A DNA stretch of 60,307 nt. It comes from an uncultured Acidobacteriota bacterium (lineage in GTDB: Bacteria; Acidobacteriota; Blastocatellia; Pyrinomonadales; Pyrinomonadaceae). Shown piece by piece: positions 9,623 through 19,056 of this stretch. Both the position numbers and the translations under genes were made by a program. The stretch covers positions 1 through 60,307 of the forward strand of contig CALMYB010000014.1 in the NCBI GenBank assembly GCA_937873515.1, given 5' to 3'. The notes beneath the pieces were generated by a model. That model saw nothing but the letters and a program-made list of their open reading frames with translations. It did no database searches and was not told the origin of the DNA. Within the stretch, counting starts at the first letter, position 1. Every line of letters begins with the position of its first letter.

Positions 9623-10333
9623 CTACTTGGTCTTTGCTTTTGGCTGCCAGCCCGCACCGTCGCCGGTCCATGTCTGTTTGTCAGCGGGTATGTGGCCGGT
9701 GTCGCTGAACGCCGCAACGCGTGTCGATCCGTCGGCACGTACGGCGATGACGGTAATAGACGCGTTGGCAATCGCCATATCGCGCCACAGCCTGCCGTCG
9801 CCCGAAAGCGCACGGCTTACGAACCAGCGGATAACATTGCCGTGGCAGACGAGGACGTCATGCAGATCGCGGTCGGGCGACGTCTGCATATACTTTGCCC
9901 AAGCTGCGTCGAGACTTTGGTCGCATCCGGCGGTGTCGTCCTCAGACGGCTCTTTTTTATCTGAAGCCGAAGCGGGTGTGCACTCATTCAACAACGGATC
10001 TCTTGTCGGAGTGAGCTTTATTGACTTGCCTATGTCATCTGCAGTTTCGCGTGCGCGGGTGTACTCGCTGCTGACGAATGTGTCGAATTTCAACCGAAGC
10101 TTCTTTAGCCGCTTTCCCATGAAGCGCGCCTGTTGATGGCCGAGCTCCACAAGCTTCTTTCCGGTCTTTGAATCGGCCTTGTCCTCGTGATCGTATTCAC
10201 CGTGTCTGATCAGATAAATGTAGCGGACACCCTTCTCGTTCTTCGGCGTACTTTGGCCCAAGCCGTGAACTGGTGTGAACACCAAACAGGCTGCGATAAG
10301 TATTAAGACGTAAGTGAATCTGCGGTTCGTCAT
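9623..10333 (-). CDS. Exported histidine phosphatase family protein
   Basis: This 236-residue protein has a signal peptide (MTNRRFTYVLILIAACLVFT...VHG). A histidine phosphatase (phosphoglycerate mutase-like) domain follows. The catalytic LIRHGEYDH motif holds the phospho-accepting His, SSEYTRARETAD supplies a second basic residue, and LVCHGNVIRWF carries the second conserved His. The family transfers phosphate through a phosphohistidine; the periplasmic substrate is unknown. The frame continues upstream to 10399, but the ATG at 10333 puts the signal peptide at the N terminus. It ends close to the REP-like element downstream. Confidence 0.85.
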   Translation of the reverse strand: MTNRRFTYVLILIAACLVFTPVHGLGQSTPKNEKGVRYIYLIRHGEYDHEDKADSKTGKKLVELGHQQARFMGKRLKKLRLKFDTFVSSEYTRARETADDIGKSIKLTPTRDPLLNECTPASASDKKEPSEDDTAGCDQSLDAAWAKYMQTSPDRDLHDVLVCHGNVIRWFVSRALSGDGRLWRDMAIANASITVIAVRADGSTRVAAFSDTGHIPADKQTWTGDGAGWQPKAKTK

Positions 10334-10525
10334 AAAAGTTTCACGATCAGAGCCGAATGAAGATGTGGTCGGCATCCACCAGCGTGGGACTTTGCCCAAT
10401 GGCCCGACCTTAGTAGCTGTTGGCGGCTTTTCGAAACCTCACCGGCTCGAATGCGTACAGCGCATGTTTCCTTTGCTCATATCGGCGTTTGTTATTATAC
10501 GCCAAGAGGTGAGATGTGAACGCTC

Positions 10526-11977
10526 TCAAAGCGACGGGCGGCGTTTTTCCCACCCGGCAGCCTTCTGGTATGCATCGGCGAGTGCGAGCAATCGCCCTTC
10601 GGACAACGGCGGCCCGCCGATCATGAGACCTATTGGAAGGCCTGTTTTCGAAAACCCGCAAGGCACTGAGATCGCAGGCAGGCCGGCAATGCTGAATGCG
10701 AACGTGCACGCATTCAGTGCGAACGGTTCGGCGGCATCGGCGATCCGTATCGGCAGTCCGGGAAGCGTCGGACACAGAACGACGTCAACATCCGCAAATG
10801 CTGTTCCGATCGTTCGGCGATGTTCCTCAAGCTGCTTCATCATCCGCGCGTACTTGTCGTGCGAAACCTTCTTGCCTTCCAGGATATCTTTGCGCGTCCT
10901 CGCATCGTAAAGTTCGGGCGATCTGGACAGGTAAGGTTCGTGAAATGCGTACTCTTCGGCCCCGATAATGTCGTCCAACTCCGGCATCGGCAGTTCGGCG
11001 TCCCTCACGTTCGCAACTAGCGAGCGGATCACATTTACTGCGTCCGCAAACACAGCCTCAACCTCCTGCTCGACCGGGGCATCACAGATCGGGACGACCG
11101 CCTTCAAAAGCCCGACGCGGATATCTGAAACAGGCGGCGGCGAAAATGGATCGTAGGCCATGGCAACCGGGTGGTCTGTCATCGCACGAAACATCAAAGC
11201 CGTGTCGGCTACCGTTCTGCAAATCGGGCCAATATGATCGAATGATTGTGAAACAAATACCAGCCCTTTTGTGCTGACAACATCATATGTCGGCTTAAGC
11301 CCCACAACACCGCAGCTCGACGCGGGAATGCGGATCGAGCCGCCGGTATCGGTCCCGACCGATCCAAAACAGAGACCGGCCGCGACCGCTGCCCCGTTAC
11401 CTCCTGACGAACCGCCCGCAACATGGTCGAGGTTCCACGGATTATGAACAGCCCCGAATTTGCTGATCGCCGATGTGGTTCCACCGGCGAATTCATGCAT
11501 GTTCAGCTTGCCTAAAAAGATCGCACCGGCAGCTTTGAGTTTTTTTACTACCTCGGCATCTTCGGTTGGGACGCGATCGGCAAAGACACCGCTCGCGGCG
11601 GTCGTTCGGACGCCGGCCGTATCGATATTGTCCTTGATGGCGATAGGAATTCCATGAAGCGGACCTCGCAGGCGGCCGTTCATGATCTCCTGCTCAGCTG
11701 TGCGGGCCTCTTCCATCGCGTGCTCGCGTGTAACCGTAATGAAAGAGTTCAACCGCTGATCCAGCCGGTCGATTCGCTCGATACAGGCTTTTGTCAGTTC
11801 GATGGGAGAGACCTTACGGTTAGCAACCGCCGAAGCGGCCTCGCTCAGGTCGAGCTGTGTGACGTCGCGGGACACGGCGGAGTTGGAATGGCCTTGACGA
11901 CCGCAATCTACGGCAAGAGTACCAACGGCCGCCGAAACGCCGACGATGAAAGTTCTCCTGTCGATTTTCTCTTTCAT
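10526..11977 (-). CDS. Tat-exported amidase (amidase signature family)
   Basis: This 483-residue protein carries a twin-arginine signal (DRRTFIVGVSAAVGTLA) and then a full amidase-signature domain. Visible catalytic elements are the Lys in GIPIAIKDNIDTAG, the cis-Ser in the Gly/Ser-rich GGSSGGNGAAVAAG stretch, and the nucleophile Ser in DTGGSIRIPASSCG. The family hydrolyses amide bonds (GatA, aryl-amidases, peptide amidases). No gatB or gatC is adjacent and the Tat signal implies export, so a hydrolytic role on an external amide is more likely than tRNA amidation. Length matches the family. The substrate cannot be read from the sequence. Confidence 0.88.
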   Translation of the reverse strand: MKEKIDRRTFIVGVSAAVGTLAVDCGRQGHSNSAVSRDVTQLDLSEAASAVANRKVSPIELTKACIERIDRLDQRLNSFITVTREHAMEEARTAEQEIMNGRLRGPLHGIPIAIKDNIDTAGVRTTAASGVFADRVPTEDAEVVKKLKAAGAIFLGKLNMHEFAGGTTSAISKFGAVHNPWNLDHVAGGSSGGNGAAVAAGLCFGSVGTDTGGSIRIPASSCGVVGLKPTYDVVSTKGLVFVSQSFDHIGPICRTVADTALMFRAMTDHPVAMAYDPFSPPPVSDIRVGLLKAVVPICDAPVEQEVEAVFADAVNVIRSLVANVRDAELPMPELDDIIGAEEYAFHEPYLSRSPELYDARTRKDILEGKKVSHDKYARMMKQLEEHRRTIGTAFADVDVVLCPTLPGLPIRIADAAEPFALNACTFAFSIAGLPAISVPCGFSKTGLPIGLMIGGPPLSEGRLLALADAYQKAAGWEKRRPSL

Positions 11978-12021
11978 GGCCTGGAAACTAGCCGCACACT
12001 GTCATAAGCCGACCATTTGTT

Positions 12022-12112
12022 CGTCGGAGGCACAGCCGCCTCCGAGAACGGTGGGGGTGTCTCACGGTCAGGCAAGCCTGACCGCACTGCGTTTGGGCAA
12101 GCCCGACATTGG
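12022..12112. repeat. REP-like palindromic element, copy 2 (partial)
   Basis: The segment contains GGAGGCACAGCCGCCTCC (a hairpin), then CACGGTCAGGCAAGCCTGAC and CGCACTGCG. The latter words are shared with the right arm at 9557-9590. The sequence GGTGGGGGTGTC here parallels TTTTGGGGTAAGTC there. It looks like the right half of copy 1. Confidence 0.65.
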
Positions 12113-12133
12113 CGCATCAGTTTCTGGTTGTTC

Positions 12134-12712
12134 TTATGCCGATGTTCGATTACTTGGGTCGGACAAGCCTCGGAGTAATGGATCGCGATACTCTTGGTCT
12201 TTTTCGTTCCAATAGGCTAGTCGAGTCGCGAAATCAACGTTAAAAAAACACTCGAAATAATCGTCTTCACGACCGTCCTCACTATCATTGCAAAAGAGTT
12301 TGATATTAACCGTTTGCGAATCAAAATCTACGTCACCCTCATGCAACGCGATAGCGGTAAACATCTGTTTCTTGACCATTCGCAGTCTGTCCGACGTTAG
12401 CTCATAAAGGCTGCCAAGTATAGAAATCAGCTCATCGCTATCTTCACCGGAACGGGAGAACTCAACACCATCATGGTAAACATGTTCTTGGACGAGTTGA
12501 AGCTCCTCGTTTTCATCCTCATGAAGCCCGCCTTGAATTCCTTTCACCATTTCGACGTTCAAACCAGCCTCGTTTCCTTTATGTGAGGCGGTTAGGTGAA
12601 ATCGGAATCGCTCATCATCATCCTTAAAGTCGACGATTCGAAAGACAAGGTCAACGAAGCCCTCCCCACTAAACTGATCCAAAATTGGCAGGCCGTTGGC
12701 GTCAAGTTGCAT
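12134..12712 (-). CDS. Hypothetical acidic protein
   Basis: This 192-residue soluble protein is rich in Asp and Glu, with no signal peptide, no membrane segment and no family I recognise. Blocks such as VDLVFRIVDFKDDDERFRF and FFNVDFATRLAYW suggest an alpha/beta fold with aromatic strands. Its ATG overlaps the TAA of an mqnE-like 3' fragment (TAATG), so it once followed, or may still be coupled to, that relic frame. An immunity or accessory role is conceivable from its acidic character but has no direct support. Confidence 0.6.
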   Translation of the reverse strand: MQLDANGLPILDQFSGEGFVDLVFRIVDFKDDDERFRFHLTASHKGNEAGLNVEMVKGIQGGLHEDENEELQLVQEHVYHDGVEFSRSGEDSDELISILGSLYELTSDRLRMVKKQMFTAIALHEGDVDFDSQTVNIKLFCNDSEDGREDDYFECFFNVDFATRLAYWNEKDQEYRDPLLRGLSDPSNRTSA

Positions 12713-12815
12713 TACGCGGCGATTCCTTCTACCCGATTATAAACCGTATCTCGCTCGACGGCCTCGAAGCCCGCCCACTCGATCATTTCGGTAATCTCTT
12801 GTTTGGTCATTTTTA
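12712..12815 (-). pseudogene. mqnE 3'-end relic (duplicated C-terminal tail)
   Basis: Reverse-strand translation gives [20 protein letters not shown], then [10 protein letters not shown] and a short tail ending in TAA. This nearly duplicates the last ~32 residues of MqnE encoded at 13708-13805 ([20 protein letters not shown]). Nucleotide identity by eye is above 80 percent. No upstream part of a second mqnE is present; the frame runs out in repeat sequence near 12830. The fragment is therefore a remnant of a partial or decayed duplication lying ~1 kb from the intact gene. Confidence 0.8.
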
Positions 12816-12860
12816 CTTCGCCGCCGTCCCTAAAGGGGAGAGACGCGGTCGTCGAATAGT

Positions 12861-12953
12861 TTGTCCCTTTCAGGGACGGATCCGCTAAATGCGTCTGTCC
12901 CGTCGGGATGCTCCCGACGCTATTTCATTTGTCCCCTTCGGGGACAGTTTTTT
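12861..12953 (+). repeat. Cluster of three short hairpins, the last terminator-like
   Basis: Three palindromes follow one another: GTCCCTTTCAGGGAC, CGTCGGGATGCTCCCGACG, and TGTCCCC-TTCG-GGGACA followed by GTTTTTT (12930-12953). The last has the form of a rho-independent terminator reading to the right, yet no plus-strand gene lies upstream. The cluster may be a repeat element rather than a working terminator. Confidence 0.55.
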
Positions 12954-12956
12954 GGA

Positions 12957-13102
12957 CTTCTTGAAGCATTTACAGGGCTTCGGGACCGTTGAATGGCCTT
13001 CGTGAGCTATTTTACCCGCTTCGTCAAGGGTTTTTCGGGCTTCGTGAGGAAGTTGCAGGGGTTCGTGAGCGGTTTACGGTATTTCGGAGCAGTATCAACG
13101 AC
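12957..13102 (+). repeat. Degenerate 21-bp tandem repeat (7 units)
   Basis: A CTTCGTGAG-like word recurs at 12957, 12978, 12998, 13019, 13040, 13061 and 13082, that is every 21 bp with one 20-bp step. From 12989 the plus strand reads as heptads (LRELFYP, LRQGFFG, LREEVAG, VRERFTV), but the 20-bp unit shifts the frame of the earlier units and no ribosome binding site precedes it. A minisatellite is more likely than a gene. Confidence 0.75.
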
Positions 13103-13607
13103 TGCCCGCACCAAATTCTGCGTACACGGCCGACGATTTGCAGTTCGCGCAAGCTAGCCGATAAACATTGCCTCTAATCCACTTGTCTTTGGTTACGTTG
13201 AACATTGCGTCTCGGGAATAGCGAATGCAATCCGGATTACCCGACTCTTCGATATCAAAGAACAGCATGCCCGGAGGCGTATGCTCACCTTCGATGATCG
13301 AGGCAGCTTCATCGATCCGCACTAGTCTCCCGTTTTTAAGGAACGCTATCTTGCGATTGAATTCGCCCTGGAAACCATCGACAGCTGGCAAAATGGCTTT
13401 GGCCTCACCGTTTAGAATGCCTGGACGAAATATATACATCTCGTCCCAGTCGAAACTTGTTGCGTCGCCGATTGTTATTTGGCAAGGCGTATCGAAGTTG
13501 CAGGATTTGTCGATCAGAGACCCAACGTCTTTGTCGAAGGATGAAAGCGCAGGTTCACACGCGGTCCCTAATAACGTCAGCAGGAGAATCGCAGCTAATC
13601 GTCGCAT
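13095..13607 (-). CDS. Hypothetical lipoprotein
   Basis: This 170-residue protein has a lipoprotein signal (MRRLAAILLLTLLGTAC, lipobox LGTAC), so it is probably tethered to a membrane in the envelope. The mature part has five further cysteines, including CANC near the C terminus, which could form disulfides or bind metal. Blocks such as DWDEMYIFRPG and GMLFFDIEE suggest a beta-rich domain. No family is recognised. A start four codons upstream (13619) is possible, but the basic MRR start fits a signal peptide better. Its 3' end overlaps the 21-bp repeat array. Confidence 0.7.
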   Translation of the reverse strand: MRRLAAILLLTLLGTACEPALSSFDKDVGSLIDKSCNFDTPCQITIGDATSFDWDEMYIFRPGILNGEAKAILPAVDGFQGEFNRKIAFLKNGRLVRIDEAASIIEGEHTPPGMLFFDIEESGNPDCIRYSRDAMFNVTKDKWIRGNVYRLACANCKSSAVYAEFGAGSR

Positions 13608-13707
13608 TGTAATTCCCACACTTCACTCAACATAAGACTCGACGGCAAACTTACACAGCGGCGACGCGGCCATTTCGATTTTGGATTTTAGATCGCCGAT
13701 TTTGGAT

Positions 13708-14808
<1,101 letters not shown>

Positions 14809-14905
14809 AATTCCTTAGTGCAATTCTATCAAAATGGGGGTTAGCGAACCATCTTGAGGCGAGACCCCGTAGCCGGGATGCCGACCACTCGTGGGAAGTC
14901 GCTTT

Positions 14906-16132
14906 TTAGTCGTGAGCAGGCTCCGGCAGGTCGAAAAACTCACTTTTAGTTCGATTCAGTGCCGCGTAAATGAGCCGAAAGTTCTCAATTGTTGGCTTCA
15001 GGTTTACGTACTTGTCTACGATCCTTCGCTGTCGAAAGACAATGAAAGTGTTCTCAACGTTGGGGTCGACCTTATTAAGGTGCGCATTGGTCTTTGTGTC
15101 GCCGAAGTGTGGGACGAAGGTAAGCGCGGTATTTCTCACATTTAGCTGCGCGCCGAGTTCTTCGAGCTGCGTTCGGCGGCGTTCGGGGCTGTAGCCCTTT
15201 GTATCTCCATAGACAAAATAGACCTTTAGGAATTTTCCCCGTTTGACGCTCTCCTGTTCGAGAAAGGCGATCCAGGTTCGTATTTCGCTCCAGTCAGGCT
15301 TGTTTCCGACAAAATACAGAACGCCCTGGAATCGGCCATATCTGCAGACCGGACAGGCTTCCGATCCTTTGTCCGGGCCGTATGCGTGGTATGGCCCGAA
15401 CGACGGCTGGCCATCACCGATGCTCAATCCGGAACGATGGTCGGACTCCTGCTTCCTCGGATAGTTCGGGATATTGAGCCCGAGGATAATGTCGTGTTCC
15501 GCGATCTGAAGGTCGCCTTTGATCAAAGGGAACAACGTTCCGCTGCCGCCGCGAGGCGCCGAAGCAGGATGTTTTTTCCGGAAAGGGATCAGCCGTTTGT
15601 CATCGTCGAAAACGAGGTCGTCGAGCCAGTATTCGTTTGCGATCTCCGGCTCCTTGACCATCAGATGAATGTGAGCGGGATCTTCGCGTCCCGGATATGG
15701 TCCCGGACGGTTCGTCTTTATCGTATATTTGCCGTTCTCGTCGGTCTTGATCCAGCCTCGGATGTGGCCGTGCCGAGTTTGGTTCTCCGGCTTGTCGTTT
15801 CGTGGAGAATAATAGCCGTCATTGTCGGTCTGGTGATAGTAGATGATCACGTTCGGGGCGGGCGTTCTGCCGTCGATCTTGAAGACCGTTCCCGTAACGA
15901 TCAGCTTTTGGCCTTTTTCGTCCCAGCCGGGGCTTGTGTCTTCGGATCGGATCTCCTTCGGCATTCCGAAATACATAAGTTCGCAATAGCCTTCCTCGCA
16001 TTCGCCGCCGACTCGCGTCGGAGCGGGCGTCGGAGCGGATCGTGTTATTTGAGCGTGGCTATCGCAGGAAACGGTCAAGAGGATAAGGAGAATGGAAATT
16101 ATCAGGTGAAGGTGTCTTCTTTGTGTTTTCAT
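14906..16132 (-). CDS. Intradiol dioxygenase-like lipoprotein with C-terminal thioredoxin-like domain
   Basis: This 408-residue protein has a lipoprotein-like signal (lipobox LLTVSC). Residues ~60-215 resemble the catalytic domain of intradiol ring-cleavage dioxygenases: NVIIYYHQTDNDGYYS, HGHIRGWIKTDENGKYTI, then PGPYPGREDPAHIHL. The Tyr and the HIH pair match expected iron ligands. The remaining ~150 residues (EACPVCRYGRFQGVLYFVG onward) look thioredoxin- or AhpC-like with a CPVC pair. Intradiol enzymes are normally cytoplasmic and single-domain, so export and fusion are unusual. The substrate is unknown. It follows the LytTR gene on the same strand by ~56 bp. Confidence 0.75.
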   Translation of the reverse strand: MKTQRRHLHLIISILLILLTVSCDSHAQITRSAPTPAPTRVGGECEEGYCELMYFGMPKEIRSEDTSPGWDEKGQKLIVTGTVFKIDGRTPAPNVIIYYHQTDNDGYYSPRNDKPENQTRHGHIRGWIKTDENGKYTIKTNRPGPYPGREDPAHIHLMVKEPEIANEYWLDDLVFDDDKRLIPFRKKHPASAPRGGSGTLFPLIKGDLQIAEHDIILGLNIPNYPRKQESDHRSGLSIGDGQPSFGPYHAYGPDKGSEACPVCRYGRFQGVLYFVGNKPDWSEIRTWIAFLEQESVKRGKFLKVYFVYGDTKGYSPERRRTQLEELGAQLNVRNTALTFVPHFGDTKTNAHLNKVDPNVENTFIVFRQRRIVDKYVNLKPTIENFRLIYAALNRTKSEFFDLPEPAHD

Positions 16133-16188
16133 GCTGGTAGGATGGCACAAAAACACCTGCGCGGAACGTCAAATGTTGTGAGATGAGT

Positions 16189-17025
16189 CTAAAGTGCGGT
16201 GTCCTGATTACCGGCAACGAGCTTGCCCTTGAAAGCCGCGGCAAAGTTCCGACTGAGCCGTAGTTCAGAACCGTCGGACATGATCACGTCGTAGTCTCCG
16301 TTGCCCCTTGAACGGTATGATCGGACGGCCGCAATGTTCACTATCGTAGATTTGTGAACACGAACGAAGGTCTCGCTGTTCAACATCGCGGACATCGACC
16401 GCAGAGTGCCGTTGTGCAGATATCTTTTTTTCAAATGGTGGATGTAGACATACGGCGAAGAGGCCGAAACGTACAGAATATCTTTGATCTCGATGACCGT
16501 ACGTCTGCCGCCGTCGGCAACGACCATCGTGCTGCGCGAAGCCTCATTCTTGGGAGTATCGCCCATTCCTGCGATTGGCATACTGTCCACAGGCTTTTCG
16601 ACACCGCTCATCCTAAAAAGCACGAGTGCCACGGGATAGACGATCAGAAGAATAAAGCCATAACGCGTGAGCTCATACTCGAACGTCTGGCGGTATGGGA
16701 ACGTGTGGCCGTAAAGGGTTGCGGATATGACCTGGATAAGCAGCGGATAGCCGAACAAATGGACTAGTGCGGGTATGATCGCTATCAAGATCACCGAGAA
16801 TTTGCCGCGGGATCTGCCCGAAAAGTAGAATTGCCCCAAGAGTAACGGGACAAAAAGCCACCAGAAAGAACTGAATAAGAACGACTCGGAAAAATAGAAC
16901 GAAGAATGGCTCTGAAAAGAGGATTCCAGCAGGTCAAGAATTACGTTCAAGCCCACACAAACGGCAAGGCCGACAGAAAGGATCGCGAATTTGTTTGATC
17001 GTGTCGAATCTGATCTTGTGAACAT
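16189..17025 (-). CDS. Membrane-bound LytTR-family transcription regulator
   Basis: This 278-residue protein has an N-terminal membrane region of about four helices (residues ~12-140) joined to a C-terminal LytTR DNA-binding domain (residues ~170-270). Typical LytTR blocks are VIEIKDILYVSASSPYVYIH, FVRVHKSTIVNI and SDGSELRLSR. There is no receiver domain, so the signal probably enters through the membrane part. Its ATG follows the TAG of the deaminase-like gene with no gap (TAGATG), which points to translational coupling. Plausible targets are its own operon and the dioxygenase-like gene downstream. Confidence 0.88.
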   Translation of the reverse strand: MFTRSDSTRSNKFAILSVGLAVCVGLNVILDLLESSFQSHSSFYFSESFLFSSFWWLFVPLLLGQFYFSGRSRGKFSVILIAIIPALVHLFGYPLLIQVISATLYGHTFPYRQTFEYELTRYGFILLIVYPVALVLFRMSGVEKPVDSMPIAGMGDTPKNEASRSTMVVADGGRRTVIEIKDILYVSASSPYVYIHHLKKRYLHNGTLRSMSAMLNSETFVRVHKSTIVNIAAVRSYRSRGNGDYDVIMSDGSELRLSRNFAAAFKGKLVAGNQDTAL

Positions 17026-17511
17026 CTACACACCGTAAGCAGAACGCAGAATTTCGCCGGCCCGCCTAATTCGTTCTCCATTGTTTCCACGCCACGAATT
17101 GCTGTCGTAATAGTAATACCACGGTACGCCGGGATAGTAGTGGCGAAGCATTGGCGCACACATCGAGAAGCAAGGAACGCGTTCGCTGAAGATCTGGATC
17201 ACCGTTAGGTCTGGCCGTGTACGAAACCAGTCGGCAGCCAACCCTTCCGAATGCAGACCGACCTCGGCATCCGGCGTCGCTGCAGGGCCGTAGACTCGAG
17301 CGAGTTCCGCTATCGTGACGTTCGGATTTACCTGAATGCCTACGACGCCATTGCGGTCGCGGTAAAGCCATGCGGTAACGTTTATTGCCCCGAGGGCTTG
17401 TGGGGTCGTAAGAACAGGGTTTGCCGTGCGCCGATAGCGAAGTGCCGCTTCCGGCAGCCGCAAGTCGCACCTGGGAGAGTCCAATGGCTTTGAGTTCGGA
17501 ATCCTTGGCAT
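17026..17511 (-). CDS. Deaminase-superfamily (toxin deaminase-like) protein
   Basis: This 161-residue protein carries a probable zinc-dependent nucleic-acid/nucleotide deaminase core. H87-S88-E89 (GLHSEGLAADWF) would give one zinc ligand and the catalytic Glu, and P113-C114 with C118 (SERVPCFSMCAPML) would give the two Cys ligands. Between them is an FSE strand as in toxin deaminases of the XOO_2897/BURPS668_1122 kind. It has no signal peptide, no polymorphic-toxin leader and no obvious separate immunity gene. A good ribosome binding site (GAGGTGG) lies just before the ATG. It is directly coupled to a membrane LytTR regulator. Family membership is inferred from motifs; the target base is unknown. 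Confidence 0.62.
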   Translation of the reverse strand: MPRIPNSKPLDSPRCDLRLPEAALRYRRTANPVLTTPQALGAINVTAWLYRDRNGVVGIQVNPNVTIAELARVYGPAATPDAEVGLHSEGLAADWFRTRPDLTVIQIFSERVPCFSMCAPMLRHYYPGVPWYYYYDSNSWRGNNGERIRRAGEILRSAYGV

Positions 17512-17595
17512 GCGTCCACCTCAGTTACTTCTCAATCTGCGGTAACCGATCTATTTTCATCGATTTTAGCAGAATATTACCCTATCATATAGCCT

Positions 17596-18486
17596 ATGAA
17601 ATTTGGGCAAGTCGATAACCCGGACCAGGTTGACTTCACGATACCGGCGGATGATCCGGCAACGAAGGGTGTTTTTGCGTCGGAGAATGCGAAGGAGATG
17701 GAGGTTTGGGTCGGCTGTGCTAAGTGGAACAGCAAGGACCTGAAGGGCTTTTATCCAAAGGGCGTGAAGGCGAAGGACGAGCTGCGGTATTACTCGACGC
17801 AGTTCAACTGCATCGAGCTGAACGCGACATTCTACAAGCGTTATTGGGAGAGCACTTATACGAATTGGCGCGAAGGCGTCGAAGAGAATTTCAAGTTCTT
17901 TCCGAAATTCAATCAGGGTGTGACGCACTATTCGCGTTTGAAGGACGTCGAACAGCGATGCGAAGAATTCGCCGAGAATATAGTCTTTTTGAAAGAGAAA
18001 CTTGGCGTTCCGCTCCTGCAAATGCACGATAATTTCAGCTCGAAAGGTTTCGACCGCGTTGAGAATTTCATCGAGAATGTCTGGACCTTTGATATACCGA
18101 TCGCGATGGAATTTCGCCGGAGCGAATGGCACACGGACCCTGATATTTCCGAGCGGCTTTACGCTCTGATGGAAAAGCACGCGATCACGAATGTGCTCGT
18201 CGATACTGCGGGCCGCCGCGATCTGATGCATATGCGCATGACGACGCCGACGCCGTTCATCCGTTGGGTCGGTGCGAATCATGAGTCGGACTATTCGCGT
18301 CTGGATGACTGGGTCGAGCGGCTAGGAGATTGGAAGAAGCAGGGAATGCGGAAGCTTTATTTCTTCGTCCATCAGAACGTCGAGCAGGAATCGCCGCTGC
18401 TTTCGCAGTATTTTATCAATAAGCTTAACAAGAAGCTTGGCATCGACCTTCACGTTCCGCTAACCGCGAAAGATGTCGAGAAATAG
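17596..18486 (+). CDS. DUF72 domain protein
   Basis: This 296-residue protein matches DUF72 (YecE-like), a TIM-barrel family. The characteristic start is WVGCAKWN...GFYP near residues 38-55, followed by YYSTQFNCIELNATFYK, FKFFPKFNQGVTH, then AMEFRRSEWH and the C-terminal KLYFFVHQN block. The biochemical function is not settled. It lies 84 bp from the divergent deaminase-like gene and is convergent with the next gene. The first ATG is used; a second in-frame Met at 17698 would remove a poorly conserved 34-residue leader. Confidence 0.88.
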   Translation: MKFGQVDNPDQVDFTIPADDPATKGVFASENAKEMEVWVGCAKWNSKDLKGFYPKGVKAKDELRYYSTQFNCIELNATFYKRYWESTYTNWREGVEENFKFFPKFNQGVTHYSRLKDVEQRCEEFAENIVFLKEKLGVPLLQMHDNFSSKGFDRVENFIENVWTFDIPIAMEFRRSEWHTDPDISERLYALMEKHAITNVLVDTAGRRDLMHMRMTTPTPFIRWVGANHESDYSRLDDWVERLGDWKKQGMRKLYFFVHQNVEQESPLLSQYFINKLNKKLGIDLHVPLTAKDVEK

Positions 18487-18516
18487 CCCGATCCCGCCCG
18501 TTTCATGGCAGGGTTT

Positions 18517-19056
18517 CTAGTCTTCGACCGGTTCCTTTGCTGTACGCTCGGCCTGTCGAAAAGCCTTTATCGCCTCGACCATCGCTGATTCACAGCTGAG
18601 GTTCTCGTTGAGTTCGATCAATTCCTCAGAATTTTTTCGTATAGCGACGAGAGTTCCGCGACTGTCTGCAAGCGCAGACGAGACGGAGATCGTGGTGGTG
18701 TTGCTCCTACCAGTCAAAAAAGTGAGAGACCGCATATCTTGCCATAGACACGTCTGGACCTTACCCCTTCTTTTGTAGGTGAACCCGTTTTGAAAGATGC
18801 GAAGTTCTTCGCGGCTCAGAGAGAATTGAAGCCAGACGAGCCAAAAACACGGCAGCGAAAATGCGACGCAAACGAAGCCGGTCAGATAGGCCTTTTCGGA
18901 CATTAGTCCAATGCCAGATGTTGAGAGCACAAGGGCAAAGAACAAAAAGATCACTATCAGTACGAGGTTCGGCTTTGCGCGAAATGAAGAGATCAGGTCG
19001 CCAAAGGCCCGTTCGGTGAGACCGGTTTCTTTCATGTTGTTCCCATGCTGCTTCAA
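18517..19056 (-). CDS. Two-helix membrane protein with PH-like C-terminal domain
   Basis: This 179-residue protein has two adjacent membrane helices ([19 protein letters not shown] and [19 protein letters not shown]). A beta-rich cytoplasmic domain follows with motifs such as [19 protein letters not shown] and WQDMRSLTF, reminiscent of bacterial PH-like domains. Its ATG overlaps the stop of the UbiA gene by 4 bp (ATGA), so the two are translationally coupled. The function is unknown. Confidence 0.65.
   Translation of the reverse strand: MKQHGNNMKETGLTERAFGDLISSFRAKPNLVLIVIFLFFALVLSTSGIGLMSEKAYLTGFVCVAFSLPCFWLVWLQFSLSREELRIFQNGFTYKRRGKVQTCLWQDMRSLTFLTGRSNTTTISVSSALADSRGTLVAIRKNSEELIELNENLSCESAMVEAIKAFRQAERTAKEPVED

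Noticed and set aside
12989..13177. A 62-residue heptad-repeat protein on the plus strand
   Set aside because: No ribosome binding site, frame broken by the 20-bp unit, and it runs antisense into the lipoprotein gene.
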